Shown here: positions 1 to 8,829 of the stretch, piece after piece
Layout: every line of letters begins with the position of its first letter
Numbering within the stretch: position 1 is the stretch's first letter
NCBI RefSeq assembly: GCF_025244825.1
Contig: NZ_CP104263.1
Span: 2,232,001 to 2,296,000, forward strand
DNA: 64,000 nt
From: Arthrobacter jinronghuae
GTDB taxonomy: Bacteria; Actinomycetota; Actinomycetes; Actinomycetales; Micrococcaceae
Reading direction: 5' to 3'
Made by a program: the position numbers and the translations under genes
The notes under the pieces: generated by a model
Seen by the model: the letters and a program-made list of their open reading frames with translations, nothing else
Databases searched by the model: none
What the model was told of the DNA's origin: nothing

Positions 1-525
1 ATGAAACAACGCAGAATTGCACTGCCGGCATTAGCCGCATTTTCGCTTGCCGCTATATCCCTGTCGGGTTGTTCAGCATCCGAAACGGCAGAGAATTCCG
101 GTTCGCCGGAGAACAACCGGAGCACGGTGGCCAGCCCGCCGGTATCCATGGTTCCGATCACGGCGCCGGATCCGGAGGAAGGCCTCCTGGTCACCCAGGT
201 CCTGAATCCGGAAGGGGACCGCGGCGCCCGCATCGTTAAAGGCCTCAAGACTGATGCCGAGGCCATCTCCTTCCGAGCAAACTGTGACCGCCTCGGCACC
301 GTGACTGTCGACGTTGCCAAGCTCGGACCCACGGCGTTCACCTGCGGGGAGACCTCGGCCCACGTCACGGTAACGGTGGACGCCAGGCCTGCCGGAGGCA
401 CTATCGATGTGACGGTAACCGGGGACGAGGACCTCGCCTGGGGAGTAACCATCACCGAGGCGGAACTGCCCGACTCCTTGAGGAACTACCCCTCGTCGGT
501 AAGCAGCCCGAGCTCCGCAAGCTGA
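1..525 (+). CDS. Small secreted lipoprotein of unknown function
   Basis: The 174-residue product starts with a basic n-region, a hydrophobic stretch and a lipobox LSGC with Cys24, so it should be exported and lipid-anchored on the outer face of the membrane. After a Ser/Asn/Glu-rich linker comes a domain of about 110 residues rich in beta-prone segments with two cysteines (in NCDR and FTCGE) that could form a disulfide. I do not recognise a family. The ATG is the first base of the window, so the ribosome binding site cannot be seen. The 3' end overlaps the convergent App1-like gene by 40 bp. Confidence 0.75.
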   Translation: MKQRRIALPALAAFSLAAISLSGCSASETAENSGSPENNRSTVASPPVSMVPITAPDPEEGLLVTQVLNPEGDRGARIVKGLKTDAEAISFRANCDRLGTVTVDVAKLGPTAFTCGETSAHVTVTVDARPAGGTIDVTVTGDEDLAWGVTITEAELPDSLRNYPSSVSSPSSAS

Positions 526-1559
526 CGGGCCATCCCGGCGCCGTCGGGGGCGTAGATCCAAGGCACGTCCACCGGAGTCTCCCCCGGCTTGCCCGTCCGC
601 CCACCGGCCAGCACCGCTTCGCCGGCCGAGAGCTGGCGGATAGCAATGGCCCGGACGTTCTCCGGGTGGCGCTGGGCGAAGTCCGCGTAGATCTCTTCGT
701 CATGCTGGCCGTTGTCGCCGATCAGCAGCCACTTGATGTCCGGGAATTCCTGGGCGAGCCGTTCCAGCTGGCTGCGCTTGTGCGCCTGGCCGCTGCGGAA
801 CCAGCGGTCCGTGGTGGGACCCCAGTCGGTCAGCAGCAGCGGACCGGCCGGGTAGAGGTTGCGGGTAATGAACCGGGTCAGCGTAGCGGCGACGTTCCAG
901 GCGCCGGTCGAGAGGTAAAGCACCGGGCCCACGGGGTTTTCCCGCGCGAGGCGGTCCATCATCACGGCCATGCCCGGCGTGGGCGTACGGGCGTGCTCAT
1001 CGAGGACAAAAGTGTTCCAGGCTGCCAGCATCGGCCGCGGGAGGGCGGTGACCATGATGGTGTCGTCAATGTCCGACACCACGCCCACTTCGGCTGCGGG
1101 ATCCACCACGTAGATCGGCGCGGTGGTTTCCTCACCGTCTTCGGAACGCAGGAGGACGGTGGTCCAGCCCGGAGCAAGATCCGCAGGCAGGACGGCGTCA
1201 ACCACTCCCCCTCGGTCCGCGGTGACTACGTGCTTCTGGTCGCCCACAATTACGGTGACCGTGGCTTTGTTGACCGGCGGGCTCATGAAGTTCCGCCAGC
1301 CGCGGATGCCGTCCGCGATCGCCTTGGACGCCATCGACTTTTCAGCGCCGTCAAAATAACCGGGCTTGGCCAGGATGACCCGGCCGAGCACACGCACCCA
1401 TTCAGTAGAGCCGTAGCCGGTGAAGGGAAGGACTGTCTGCACGTCCCCCCGCTTCCGGGCACGTTCATCGCGCCATGCATGCAGGGAATCCTCCATGCGC
1501 ATGCCGAGGTGGGCCACCGGGGTTTTGTCCGCCGGACGGGCTGCGGGGTTTTTTGTCAT
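486..1559 (-). CDS. App1-like (DUF2183) HAD-type phosphatase
   Basis: The 357-residue protein carries the App1/DUF2183 domain, a HAD-fold family named after yeast phosphatidate phosphatase App1. Visible motifs are the nucleophile motif DIDDT (163-167), LSTGAWN (about 217) for HAD motif II, Lys261 in a KRSQLERL segment, and an acidic GDNGQHDEEIY segment (from 281) typical of the last HAD motif. The N-terminal 150 residues form a beta-rich region common in bacterial members. No signal peptide is seen, so it is probably cytoplasmic. The ATG at 1559 is preceded closely by AGGA. Activity on phosphatidate is known only for the yeast protein; the bacterial substrate is unknown. Confidence 0.85.
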   Translation of the reverse strand: MTKNPAARPADKTPVAHLGMRMEDSLHAWRDERARKRGDVQTVLPFTGYGSTEWVRVLGRVILAKPGYFDGAEKSMASKAIADGIRGWRNFMSPPVNKATVTVIVGDQKHVVTADRGGVVDAVLPADLAPGWTTVLLRSEDGEETTAPIYVVDPAAEVGVVSDIDDTIMVTALPRPMLAAWNTFVLDEHARTPTPGMAVMMDRLARENPVGPVLYLSTGAWNVAATLTRFITRNLYPAGPLLLTDWGPTTDRWFRSGQAHKRSQLERLAQEFPDIKWLLIGDNGQHDEEIYADFAQRHPENVRAIAIRQLSAGEAVLAGGRTGKPGETPVDVPWIYAPDGAGMARQLAELGLLTDEG

Positions 1560-1621
1560 ATTCCTAGTCTGTCAGATGCTTCGATTGCGGGTATTCGCCG
1601 TTGCTCCGGCGGATCCGCAAG

Positions 1622-2719
1622 CTAGATACGGTACTTAGACCGGACCGGGCAGTCGAACGGATCCCGGGCGGAGAGGCCTACCTCGTTGAGGTACCGAACC
1701 ACAATGGCGTAGGACTGCACGAGTGTGGTCTCGGTGTAGGGGATGGAATGCTTGGCGCAGTGTTCCTTCACCAGTTCGCTGGCCCGGGCCAGTGACGGCC
1801 GGGGCATGCTCGGGAACAGGTGGTGCTCCACCTGGTAGTTCAGCCCGCCCATCAGGGTGTTCATGCCGCGGCCCACGATGTTCCGGGAAGTCAGAACCTG
1901 GCGGCTCAGGAAATCGACCTTGGAGTCCCTGGGGAGAATCGGCATGCCCTTGTGGTTCGGGGCGAACGAAGCACCCATGTACACACCGAAGACTGCGAGC
2001 TGCACGCCGATGAAGGCGAAGGCCATTCCCACCGGCAGGAAGAAGAACACGGCAGCCAGGTACAGGCCCAGCCGGGTGAAGACCATAACCAGTTCGGAGA
2101 CGCGGCCCTTGACCTGCTTGTTCGCGAACAGGTGCTTGATGGACGTCGCATGCAGGTTGATGCCCTCCAGCATCAGCAGCGGGAAGAACAACCAGCCCTG
2201 ACGGCGCGCAAACCAGGCCATGAAGCCCTTCTGCCGTGCCGCCTGCTCCGGCAGGAAGGAGATGGTGTCCATGTCGATGTCCGGGTCCTTGCCCACCGTG
2301 TTGGGGTTGGCATGGTGCCGGCTGTGCTTGTTCATCCACCACTGGTAACTGATGCCGACGACGGCGTTTGCCACGAACTTGCCGGCCCGGTCATTAGCCG
2401 GCCCCGATTCGAAGACCTGCCGGTGCGATGCCTCGTGCGCAATAAACGCGAGCTGCGTCAGGAGGATGCCCAGCGCCGCCGCGATGAGCAGCTGGAACCA
2501 GCTTTCCCCGATAAAGAAAGATCCTGTCGCGGCGGCAACCACGCCGACGCACAGGAACACGAACGTGGTGATGTAGAAAGAGCTCCGGCGTTTCAGCAGG
2601 CCTTCGTCGCGGACGGCCTTGAGCAGTCCGGAGTAGGTACTGGTGACGTTGTTCCGGCGCGGCTTCTTTTCGCTCGGGGTTTCTTCAACGGGTGCAGTGG
2701 AGGATGCGGTTATGCTCAT
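1622..2719 (-). CDS. Membrane fatty acid desaturase (acyl-CoA/acyl-lipid type)
   Basis: This 365-residue di-iron desaturase has the three histidine boxes of the front-end/linoleoyl-CoA-type family: HEASH (95-99), HSRHH (132-136) and QVEHH (296-300). Hydrophobic segments around 48-92 and 195-245 should place it in the membrane with the His boxes on the cytoplasmic side. It would introduce a double bond into membrane acyl chains using O2 and an electron donor that is not encoded nearby. I chose the ATG at 2719 because AGAAGG lies about 6 nt upstream; the reading frame stays open 23 codons further but without a good site. Regiospecificity cannot be told from sequence alone. Confidence 0.88.
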   Translation of the reverse strand: MSITASSTAPVEETPSEKKPRRNNVTSTYSGLLKAVRDEGLLKRRSSFYITTFVFLCVGVVAAATGSFFIGESWFQLLIAAALGILLTQLAFIAHEASHRQVFESGPANDRAGKFVANAVVGISYQWWMNKHSRHHANPNTVGKDPDIDMDTISFLPEQAARQKGFMAWFARRQGWLFFPLLMLEGINLHATSIKHLFANKQVKGRVSELVMVFTRLGLYLAAVFFFLPVGMAFAFIGVQLAVFGVYMGASFAPNHKGMPILPRDSKVDFLSRQVLTSRNIVGRGMNTLMGGLNYQVEHHLFPSMPRPSLARASELVKEHCAKHSIPYTETTLVQSYAIVVRYLNEVGLSARDPFDCPVRSKYRI

Positions 2720-2911
2720 GCGGCCTTCTGGTGGTGTACGACTTCCCAGTCGGCGTGGCGAGCGGTTTCGCTCTACAGATGTGACCACCCTAACCCGGAA
2801 GTCTGGTGTTTGTCTGTGACATCCCGCGGGTAACCGGCCGGGTGCAGCGTGTTGCGTGCTGGAGGGGACGGTGTTCCGTGTTTAGGGTGGGTGCAGACAA
2901 CGGAGGTCACC

Positions 2912-4207
2912 ATGGGCGACAGCAACGAAGCGGCAGCTCCCTCTCCCCCTCGGCAACTGTTCCCGCCCGGGTTCCCGGGCCCGCCGGACACCACGGCCGC
3001 TCTCCTGCCCTGGCTGACCCCGGAAACCTATTGGCCCGCTCTGTCGGAGGCAACCGCGGCACTGCCCGCACCGGTGGCAGTGCTGGAGCTGCAGGCCCTT
3101 CGGTTCAACGCCGCGGACCTGCTCCGGCGCGCCGGCGGAGTTCCGCTGCGGATTGCCAGCAAGTCCCTCCGGGTCCGCGGTGTCATCGAGGCCCTGCTTC
3201 AGCTCCCGGGTTTTCAGGGCGTCTTCGGCTACACGCTTCCCGAGGCCCTGTGGCTGGCGGAGCAGTGCACAGACGTCCTGGTGGGATATCCCAGCACGGA
3301 CCGAGCGGCCCTGACCCGGCTCCTCGGCGACGAGCGGCTCGCCGCCCGGGTGACCCTGATGGTCGATGACGAATCCCAGCTGGACCTGGTAGATGCCCTG
3401 GCGCCGGCAGGAAAGCGCCCCGAAGTGCGTATCTGCCTGGATGTGGACGCCTCCTGGCAGGCGCCGGCACTGGGCTTCATCGGCACCCGGCGCTCTCCGC
3501 TGCACACCCCGGACGACGCTGTCGGGCTGGGCCGGCGGATTGCCGCACGTCCCGGCTTCCGGCTGGTGGGCCTGATGATGTACGAAGCCCAGGTGGCCGG
3601 CGTAGGCGATGCCGTTCCCGGGGCAGGTCCGATGAATGTCCTGATGCGGCACCTCCAGCCGCGGTCCATGGCCGAGCTCCTTGACCGCAGGCAGCTCATT
3701 GCGGGGCGGCTGCGCGAACTGTGCCCGCTCGAATTCGTGAACGGCGGCGGCACCGGCTCCGTCGAAGCCACCCGCGCGGACCCTGCGGTCACCGAGATCA
3801 CGGCCGGGTCCGGGCTCTTCGGCGGACACTTGTTCGACAACTACCGCGCGTTTACGCCGGCTCCCGCCGCAGCCTATGCCTTCGACGTCGTCCGCCGTCC
3901 GACGTCGGACACCGCCACCGTGCTGGGCGGCGGATGGATCGCTTCGGGGCCGCCGGGGCCCAGCCGCGCCCCGCGTCCGGTCTGGCCTCCGGACCTGCGT
4001 TTCCTCCCGCGGGAAGGGGCGGGTGAGGTGCAGACTCCCCTGCGCGGCGCAGTTGCCGGGACGCTGCATCCCGGTGACCGCGTCTGGTTCCGGCATGCCA
4101 AGAGCGGCGAGCCGGCCGAACATTTCAACGAGTACCAGGTTGTGGACCGCGGGAAGATTGTGGGCACGCTGCCCACCTACCGTGGCGAGGGGAAGGCGTT
4201 CCTGTGA
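2912..4207 (+). CDS. Amino acid deaminase/aldolase, PLP fold-type III
   Basis: The 431-residue protein matches the alanine racemase-like N-terminal barrel found in D-threonine aldolases and D-serine dehydratases. Lys84, in the segment RIASKSLR, is the expected Schiff-base lysine for PLP. The C-terminal part (about 330-425) resembles the D-serine dehydratase-like domain. The ATG at 2912 follows GGAGG by five bases. Its stop overlaps the GTG of the FAD oxidase gene (GTGA), so the two are translationally coupled, and a YhhN gene follows. The substrate is unknown; the usual database name is amino acid deaminase/aldolase. Confidence 0.8.
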   Translation: MGDSNEAAAPSPPRQLFPPGFPGPPDTTAALLPWLTPETYWPALSEATAALPAPVAVLELQALRFNAADLLRRAGGVPLRIASKSLRVRGVIEALLQLPGFQGVFGYTLPEALWLAEQCTDVLVGYPSTDRAALTRLLGDERLAARVTLMVDDESQLDLVDALAPAGKRPEVRICLDVDASWQAPALGFIGTRRSPLHTPDDAVGLGRRIAARPGFRLVGLMMYEAQVAGVGDAVPGAGPMNVLMRHLQPRSMAELLDRRQLIAGRLRELCPLEFVNGGGTGSVEATRADPAVTEITAGSGLFGGHLFDNYRAFTPAPAAAYAFDVVRRPTSDTATVLGGGWIASGPPGPSRAPRPVWPPDLRFLPREGAGEVQTPLRGAVAGTLHPGDRVWFRHAKSGEPAEHFNEYQVVDRGKIVGTLPTYRGEGKAFL

Positions 4208-5511
4208 CCGCGGCGGGCACCTTGTGGGAAAACTGGGGACGGAACGTGACGGCGCAACCGCTCCGCGTGGAGCGCCCGATCGATACTGCAGCCCTGCAGC
4301 GGTGCGTCGCCGACGCGGCAGGTGCCGGGCTGCGGGTCAAAGCCGTGGGCGCGGGCCACAGCTTCACCGACATCGCCGCCACCGACGGCGTCCAACTGGA
4401 CCTCAGCGCCCTGCAGGGAATCATCGCAGTGGACACCGGAAGGTCCCGGGTGCGCCTGCGTGCCGGCACCCGGCTGCACCGGATACCATCCCTGCTGGAA
4501 CCTTACGGACTGGCAATGCCGAACCTCGGCGATATTGACCGGCAGTCCATCGCCGGCGCAGTCTCCACCGGTACGCACGGAACGGGCGCCGCGTTTGGCG
4601 GGATGGCCACCCAGGTAGTGGGAGTGACCCTGGTCCAGCCCGACGGCGGCCTGCTCAGCGTGGGCGACGACGATCCGCTGCTCCCGGCCGCCGCCCTCGG
4701 ACTGGGCGCCCTGGGTGTCATCGCCGACGTCACCCTGCAGTGCGTACCCGCATTCGTCCTCCAGGCCCAGGAACGCTCCGAGCCCCTGGCGGATGTACTC
4801 CAGAGCCTGGCGGACCGGGTCAAAGCAACCGACCATTTCGAGTTTTACTGGTTTCCGCACACCGATCGCGCTGCCACCAAGGCGAACACCCGCCTGCCGG
4901 GCACTGCAGGCTGCCGTCCGCCCGGTCCCGGTGCGCGCTGGATTAACGACACCCTGCTGGCGAACACGCTGTTCCGGGCAACCTGCGCCGCAGGCAGTGC
5001 CGTACCAGCCGTAGTCCCTGCCGTGAACGCCGCAGCGGCACGGCTGCTCGGCGGCCGGGACTATTCGGATGCCTCGGCACAGGTCTTCACCACCAGGCGC
5101 ACCGTGCGGTTCCGGGAAATGGAGTACGCCGTTCCGGCGGACCGCGTGGGGCCGGCCTTCTCCGCCCTGCAGCAACTGATCGAGGAGCACCGCTGGAGGA
5201 TCTCCTTTCCCGTAGAGGTCCGCTGGGCGGCCGCCGATGACCGCTGGCTGTCCACCGCCTACGGCAGGGACACCGCCTATATAGCCGTGCACCGCTATTA
5301 CCGGGAGGACTTTGCCGAGTACTTCACCGCTGTTGAGGAACTTCTGCTCGCCCACGGGGGGCGGCCGCATTGGGGCAAGCTGCATTCGCGCCACGCGGCG
5401 GCGCTGGCTCAGCAGTATCCGCGTTTCGGGGACTTCCTGGCGGTACGGGAACGGCTGGATCCGGACCGGGTCTTCGCCAACGCCTATCTGGACCGGGTGC
5501 TGGGCGCCTAA
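4204..5511 (+). CDS. D-arabinono-1,4-lactone oxidase-type FAD enzyme
   Basis: The 435-residue protein belongs to the vanillyl-alcohol-oxidase/ALO superfamily. The N-terminal FAD-binding domain contains VGAGHSF with His52, the position that carries covalent FAD in aldonolactone and alditol oxidases. The middle has the conserved GALSTGTHGTG-like segment (AVSTGTHGTG), and the C-terminal ALO domain ends with HWGK (389-392) followed by the family's RLDPDRVFANAYL ending. It starts with a GTG that overlaps the upstream stop. No signal peptide is seen. It would oxidise a sugar lactone or polyol with O2 or another acceptor; which substrate, and why it is linked to a PLP enzyme, is not evident. Confidence 0.85.
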   Translation: MTAAGTLWENWGRNVTAQPLRVERPIDTAALQRCVADAAGAGLRVKAVGAGHSFTDIAATDGVQLDLSALQGIIAVDTGRSRVRLRAGTRLHRIPSLLEPYGLAMPNLGDIDRQSIAGAVSTGTHGTGAAFGGMATQVVGVTLVQPDGGLLSVGDDDPLLPAAALGLGALGVIADVTLQCVPAFVLQAQERSEPLADVLQSLADRVKATDHFEFYWFPHTDRAATKANTRLPGTAGCRPPGPGARWINDTLLANTLFRATCAAGSAVPAVVPAVNAAAARLLGGRDYSDASAQVFTTRRTVRFREMEYAVPADRVGPAFSALQQLIEEHRWRISFPVEVRWAAADDRWLSTAYGRDTAYIAVHRYYREDFAEYFTAVEELLLAHGGRPHWGKLHSRHAAALAQQYPRFGDFLAVRERLDPDRVFANAYLDRVLGA

Positions 5512-5567
5512 CGGCTATCCTGCCGGAGGCACCGTACGATGGTCTGCAGCCGACCCGAAGGAGTGCC

Positions 5568-6272
5568 GTGACCGCCGCGCCCGCCCCAAGCCAGACCTCC
5601 GTTCTGCCCCGCTCGTGGTGGTGGGGATTCCTGCCTTTCGCCGCAGCCTCTGCCGTTCATATCGGGGCGCGAGCGGTTGAAGCCACGGATATCGCGGAGC
5701 CCACCAAGCTCACCCTGATGCCGTTGCTTGCCGTTGCCGCCCTGTGGGGCGCACGCGGCGTCGTCCGCGGGCCTGCCGGCCGGATGCTGCCGGTGTCCCT
5801 GCTGCTGGCGGCCCTGTTCTTCTCCTGGATCGGTGACGGCGCAGCCGCGTTCTTCCCGGCGGCACCGGAACTGCCGGTGATGCTCGGCTCCTTCGGGGTC
5901 GCGCACATCTGTTACATCTGGCTCCTGGCACGGTATGCAGCTGCCGGGCGAATCCCGCGGTGGGCACTGGTCTTCCCGCTGTGGTGGGTACTGATGCTCG
6001 TGGTGCTGTGGCCTGCACTGGGCGGGCTGGCCATGGCCGTGGCCGCCTACGGCGTTGTCCTTGCCGGTACGGCGGCGACGGCGGCGCGGTGCCGGCCGAT
6101 GGTCGCGGCCGGCGGCCTGCTGTTCCTTTCCTCGGACACGATCCTGGCCTGCCGGATCTTCCTGCCGGAGCAGATGCCTGACTGGACCAACCCCCTCGTG
6201 ATGCTGACCTATTGTGCGGGGCAGGCCCTTATTGTTGCCGGGGTCCTCCGGACCTGGCGGGACGGGCGCTGA
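5568..6272 (+). CDS. YhhN family integral membrane protein (lysoplasmalogenase-like)
   Basis: The 234-residue protein is almost entirely hydrophobic with about eight predicted membrane segments, matching the YhhN/TMEM86 family, whose animal members hydrolyse the vinyl ether bond of lysoplasmalogens. Family-type polar motifs are present: WIGDGAAAF (about residue 85), GSFGVAHICYIW (about 105) and SSDTILA in the second half. The GTG at 5568 follows GAAGGAG by six bases, although the open frame extends back into the oxidase gene. It lies 56 bp after the oxidase and is probably the third gene of the same transcript. Confidence 0.8.
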   Translation: MTAAPAPSQTSVLPRSWWWGFLPFAAASAVHIGARAVEATDIAEPTKLTLMPLLAVAALWGARGVVRGPAGRMLPVSLLLAALFFSWIGDGAAAFFPAAPELPVMLGSFGVAHICYIWLLARYAAAGRIPRWALVFPLWWVLMLVVLWPALGGLAMAVAAYGVVLAGTAATAARCRPMVAAGGLLFLSSDTILACRIFLPEQMPDWTNPLVMLTYCAGQALIVAGVLRTWRDGR

Positions 6273-6296
6273 CCGCCCAGGCCCGGCGGAAAGGCG

Positions 6297-7031
6297 TCAC
6301 ACCGGGCGCATCATCGGCGGGCTGAGGTACTCATCCCGAACGGTGAACAGCGCCGCGGGGGCGCCCTTGTCGCGGAGGACCTTGCGTCCGGTGTCGCGCA
6401 GGGCGCCGGTCATCTTGCGGGTGAAGTTCCCGGCGTCGAGCTTGTCGGTGTTCCACACGGCCTGGTACACACGCCGCAGCTGGTAGAGGGTGAATTCCTC
6501 AGGCAGCAGCCTGGCCGCGGTAAGGGTGTATTCGATCTTGCCGGCAAGCCGGTCCAGGGCGGCGGTGAGGATCCCGCGGTGGTCGAAGGCCAGCGTCTCA
6601 TTGGCGAGGACTTCGTACACGGGCATCCACTGTGCTGCTTCAGTGTCGGTGCCCGGGTTCAGTGCGGGCAGGGCGCTGCCGTCGGTTGCGAGCAGCGCCA
6701 GATGCGCGACAGACACGACGCGCATGCGCGGGTCGCGGCCTGGTGAGCTGTAGGTGGCGAGCTGCTCGACATGGGCGCGGTGTGCACCCAGCTCCAGGCC
6801 GGTCTCCTCCTGCAGCTCGCGCCAGGCGGCCGTGAGGGCATCCTCGTCCGGTCCCACGAAGCCGCCGGGCAGCGCCAGGGCCCCCTTGAAGGGGTGCCCT
6901 CCGCGGCGCACGAAGGCTGCATGGAGAGTGCTTGCTTTGACGGCGAAGACGACCAGATCCACGGTCAGCGCAACGGAGGGATACTCCCTGGGCGCGTAGT
7001 CCTGAAGGAACTGTTCTTCTTCGGTGGCCAT
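6297..7031 (-). CDS. Nudix protein with C-terminal winged helix, NrtR-type NAD regulator
   Basis: The 244-residue protein has an N-terminal Nudix domain with a complete box (Gly57, Glu63, Arg71-Glu72, Glu75-Glu76, Gly78) and a C-terminal region (about 150-240, containing FTLYQLRRVYQAVW and NFTRKM) that looks like the winged helix of NrtR/NdnR regulators. NrtR proteins bind operators of NAD genes and are released by ADP-ribose or NAD-related metabolites. Its ATG overlaps the nadR stop (TGATG), making it the last gene of pnuC-nadR-nudix. Many NrtR proteins have a degenerate box; this one looks catalytically intact, so it may also hydrolyse ADP-ribose. A plain ADP-ribose pyrophosphatase role is the alternative. 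Confidence 0.78.
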   Translation of the reverse strand: MATEEEQFLQDYAPREYPSVALTVDLVVFAVKASTLHAAFVRRGGHPFKGALALPGGFVGPDEDALTAAWRELQEETGLELGAHRAHVEQLATYSSPGRDPRMRVVSVAHLALLATDGSALPALNPGTDTEAAQWMPVYEVLANETLAFDHRGILTAALDRLAGKIEYTLTAARLLPEEFTLYQLRRVYQAVWNTDKLDAGNFTRKMTGALRDTGRKVLRDKGAPAALFTVRDEYLSPPMMRPV

Positions 7032-8137
7032 CAGGCTCCTGTCAGTACCGTCCGTTTTGCCCAGGGCGGGGAGGTGAAGCGGTTCCGCTGGGCGATGATG
7101 AGGTCGATTATCTCAGTTGCCGTGGATATCCGCTCCTGCGGAGTGCCGGAAACCAGGATCCAGGAGTGCCCTGCTGCCGTGAGCTCCTCCTTGAACCATT
7201 CGGTCATCTCGGCGCGGGGGTGCTCGGCCTCGCGCCATCCGTCGTCCTCGAACGGGACGCCGTCGTGGTCGGTAATGAGGTAGAGGTCGCGGCGGGGCAG
7301 CCGGTCGACGGCGAGGTAGGAACCATAGCTCTGCTCACCGATGTAGACCCGCTCAAAGAGGGACGTGGTGATTACATCCGTGTCGGCGATGACCAGCGGA
7401 CACCGCGCCGCGGCTTCGTTTTCCATCTGGTTCTGCCGTTCACCGATGACGGCAAAATCCTCGGCGGTCCAGACCATGTCCGACAGGACGGCGTCGGGCT
7501 TTGTTTCCTGCACGGCGGCGAACTTGTCGTAGGTGTACTGGCGGCCGAATTCCGGAACGTCGACGAGCTCGGGGAAACTCTCCCGGTAGTGCTCGGTCAG
7601 GGCCCGGGCGAGGGTGGTGGTGCCGGTGGATTCGGCTCCGACGACAATGATGCGCACGGCCAGGTCCTGCCGGGCATCTTTGAGGATGTTCCGCCAGGCT
7701 GCGCTGAGGTCATCCCGGCAGAGGGTGCCGCTGACGGGATAGGCGGTGCGGGGCCTGTCCACCATGACGTGGGCCGCGCCGAAGTCCTGCGCCAGTTCGC
7801 TGCCGTAATCCTCGGAGCTGAAGACGGCGTCGACGGCTGTGATTCCCTTCAGCTTGAGGGCAATGCGCAAGGCCTCGTTGTGCGCCTTCCAGATGGTCCG
7901 GGAGTTGTAGTCCACGGGGCAGTCATTGGGCATCCCGATCACGGATACGTTGGTCTCCGCGAACTCGGCGGCAAGCCACTTCACCCGGTCTTCAAGGGTG
8001 ATGCTCTCAAACCGGCTGCCAAGGATGACGACGGCGAGCTTCGTGCACTGCTCCGCCGCCCGGGCAATGAGGTGCCGGTGGCCGACGTGCGGCGGATAGA
8101 ACTTGCCGATCACGACACCCTGTCCAAACAGCTTCAT
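7031..8137 (-). CDS. nadR: NadR-type NMN adenylyltransferase/ribosylnicotinamide kinase
   Basis: The 368-residue protein combines an N-terminal nucleotidyltransferase domain (GKFYPPHVGH at 11-20) with a C-terminal P-loop kinase domain, the layout of NadR without its DNA-binding N-terminus. It would phosphorylate nicotinamide riboside to NMN and adenylate NMN to NAD. The kinase P-loop reads GAESTGTTTLA (167-177): Thr173 sits where Walker A normally has Lys. The ATG at 8137 overlaps the pnuC stop by 4 bp (ATGA); the open frame runs further upstream only in the shadow of pnuC. Transport by PnuC and kinase trapping are classically coupled, which fits this order. Confidence 0.88.
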   Translation of the reverse strand: MKLFGQGVVIGKFYPPHVGHRHLIARAAEQCTKLAVVILGSRFESITLEDRVKWLAAEFAETNVSVIGMPNDCPVDYNSRTIWKAHNEALRIALKLKGITAVDAVFSSEDYGSELAQDFGAAHVMVDRPRTAYPVSGTLCRDDLSAAWRNILKDARQDLAVRIIVVGAESTGTTTLARALTEHYRESFPELVDVPEFGRQYTYDKFAAVQETKPDAVLSDMVWTAEDFAVIGERQNQMENEAAARCPLVIADTDVITTSLFERVYIGEQSYGSYLAVDRLPRRDLYLITDHDGVPFEDDGWREAEHPRAEMTEWFKEELTAAGHSWILVSGTPQERISTATEIIDLIIAQRNRFTSPPWAKRTVLTGA

Positions 8138-8796
8138 GCCGGTATCTTTCCGGCTGCAGCAGCCGGACGGGCGGCAGCCGTGCGGGTGCGCTTCCAGTCG
8201 ATCAGACCATAGACGCAGAGTGCGGTGAAACCGATGTAGAGGATGCCGGTGAGGTTGAGTCCGCGGGAGAAGTACAGCGGAACACTGACGAGGTCGATGG
8301 CAATCCAGACGTACCAGTGCTGGAAAATCTTCTTGGCCTGCCCGTAAGTGGCCAGAAGCGACGCGGCCAGGACAAAGGCGTCGGGCCAGGGAACCTCGGA
8401 ATCGGTTCCGTGGGTGAGGATCATGGCGATCCCCGCGGTGGCCAGGACGACGGCGGCGATGCCGGCGATCACCTCGTTCCGGCTGGCGTCGCGGATGGGC
8501 AGGTCGCTTTTCTGCTCGGTGTCCTTGGCGCCGCGGACCCAGTTGTACCACCCGTAAACGGACACGGCGGCGAACACGGCCTGCAGGAGGGTCTCCCCGT
8601 AGAGCCCGGCCCCGAAGAAGAGGACCATGAACGCGATGTTGTTAATGATGCCCACAGGCCAGTTCCAGGCCTTCTGCCGGGCCACACCGTAGACGCAGGC
8701 TGCACCGGTGACGAACCCGATGACTTCGATCCAGCTGACGGGTGCTCCAAGCAGGGTTGCTGCCGGCGAATTCATCCAGTCCAGTACTGCATTCAT
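8134..8796 (-). CDS. pnuC: Nicotinamide riboside transporter PnuC
   Basis: The 220-residue membrane protein has about seven hydrophobic segments and PnuC signatures: a Trp/Asn-rich stretch WNWPVGIINNIAF (about 47-59), the YGWYNW segment (about 85) and QHWYVWIAIDLVSVPLY in the second half. PnuC carries nicotinamide riboside by facilitated diffusion, with retention depending on phosphorylation by NadR, which is the next gene. The ATG at 8796 has AGGAG 6 bases upstream. It is the first gene of the operon, and the palindrome at 8813-8829 lies within its short leader or promoter. Confidence 0.9.
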   Translation of the reverse strand: MNAVLDWMNSPAATLLGAPVSWIEVIGFVTGAACVYGVARQKAWNWPVGIINNIAFMVLFFGAGLYGETLLQAVFAAVSVYGWYNWVRGAKDTEQKSDLPIRDASRNEVIAGIAAVVLATAGIAMILTHGTDSEVPWPDAFVLAASLLATYGQAKKIFQHWYVWIAIDLVSVPLYFSRGLNLTGILYIGFTALCVYGLIDWKRTRTAAARPAAAAGKIPA

Positions 8797-8812
8797 GGCG
8801 CTCTCCTGATTT

Positions 8813-8829
8813 ATTGTCAATGTGACAAT
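8813..8829 (-). promoter_or_regulatory. Perfect 7-3-7 palindrome upstream of pnuC, candidate NAD-regulator operator
   Basis: ATTGTCA, a 3-base spacer (ATG on the plus strand), then TGACAAT form a perfect inverted repeat ending 16 bases before the pnuC ATG. On the minus strand a possible -10 (TAGGCT, 8833-8838) lies immediately upstream, so a protein bound here would cover the transcription start. The operon it precedes encodes a Nudix/winged-helix protein of the NrtR kind, making this its likely site. The site was identified by eye; binding is inferred. Confidence 0.6.
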
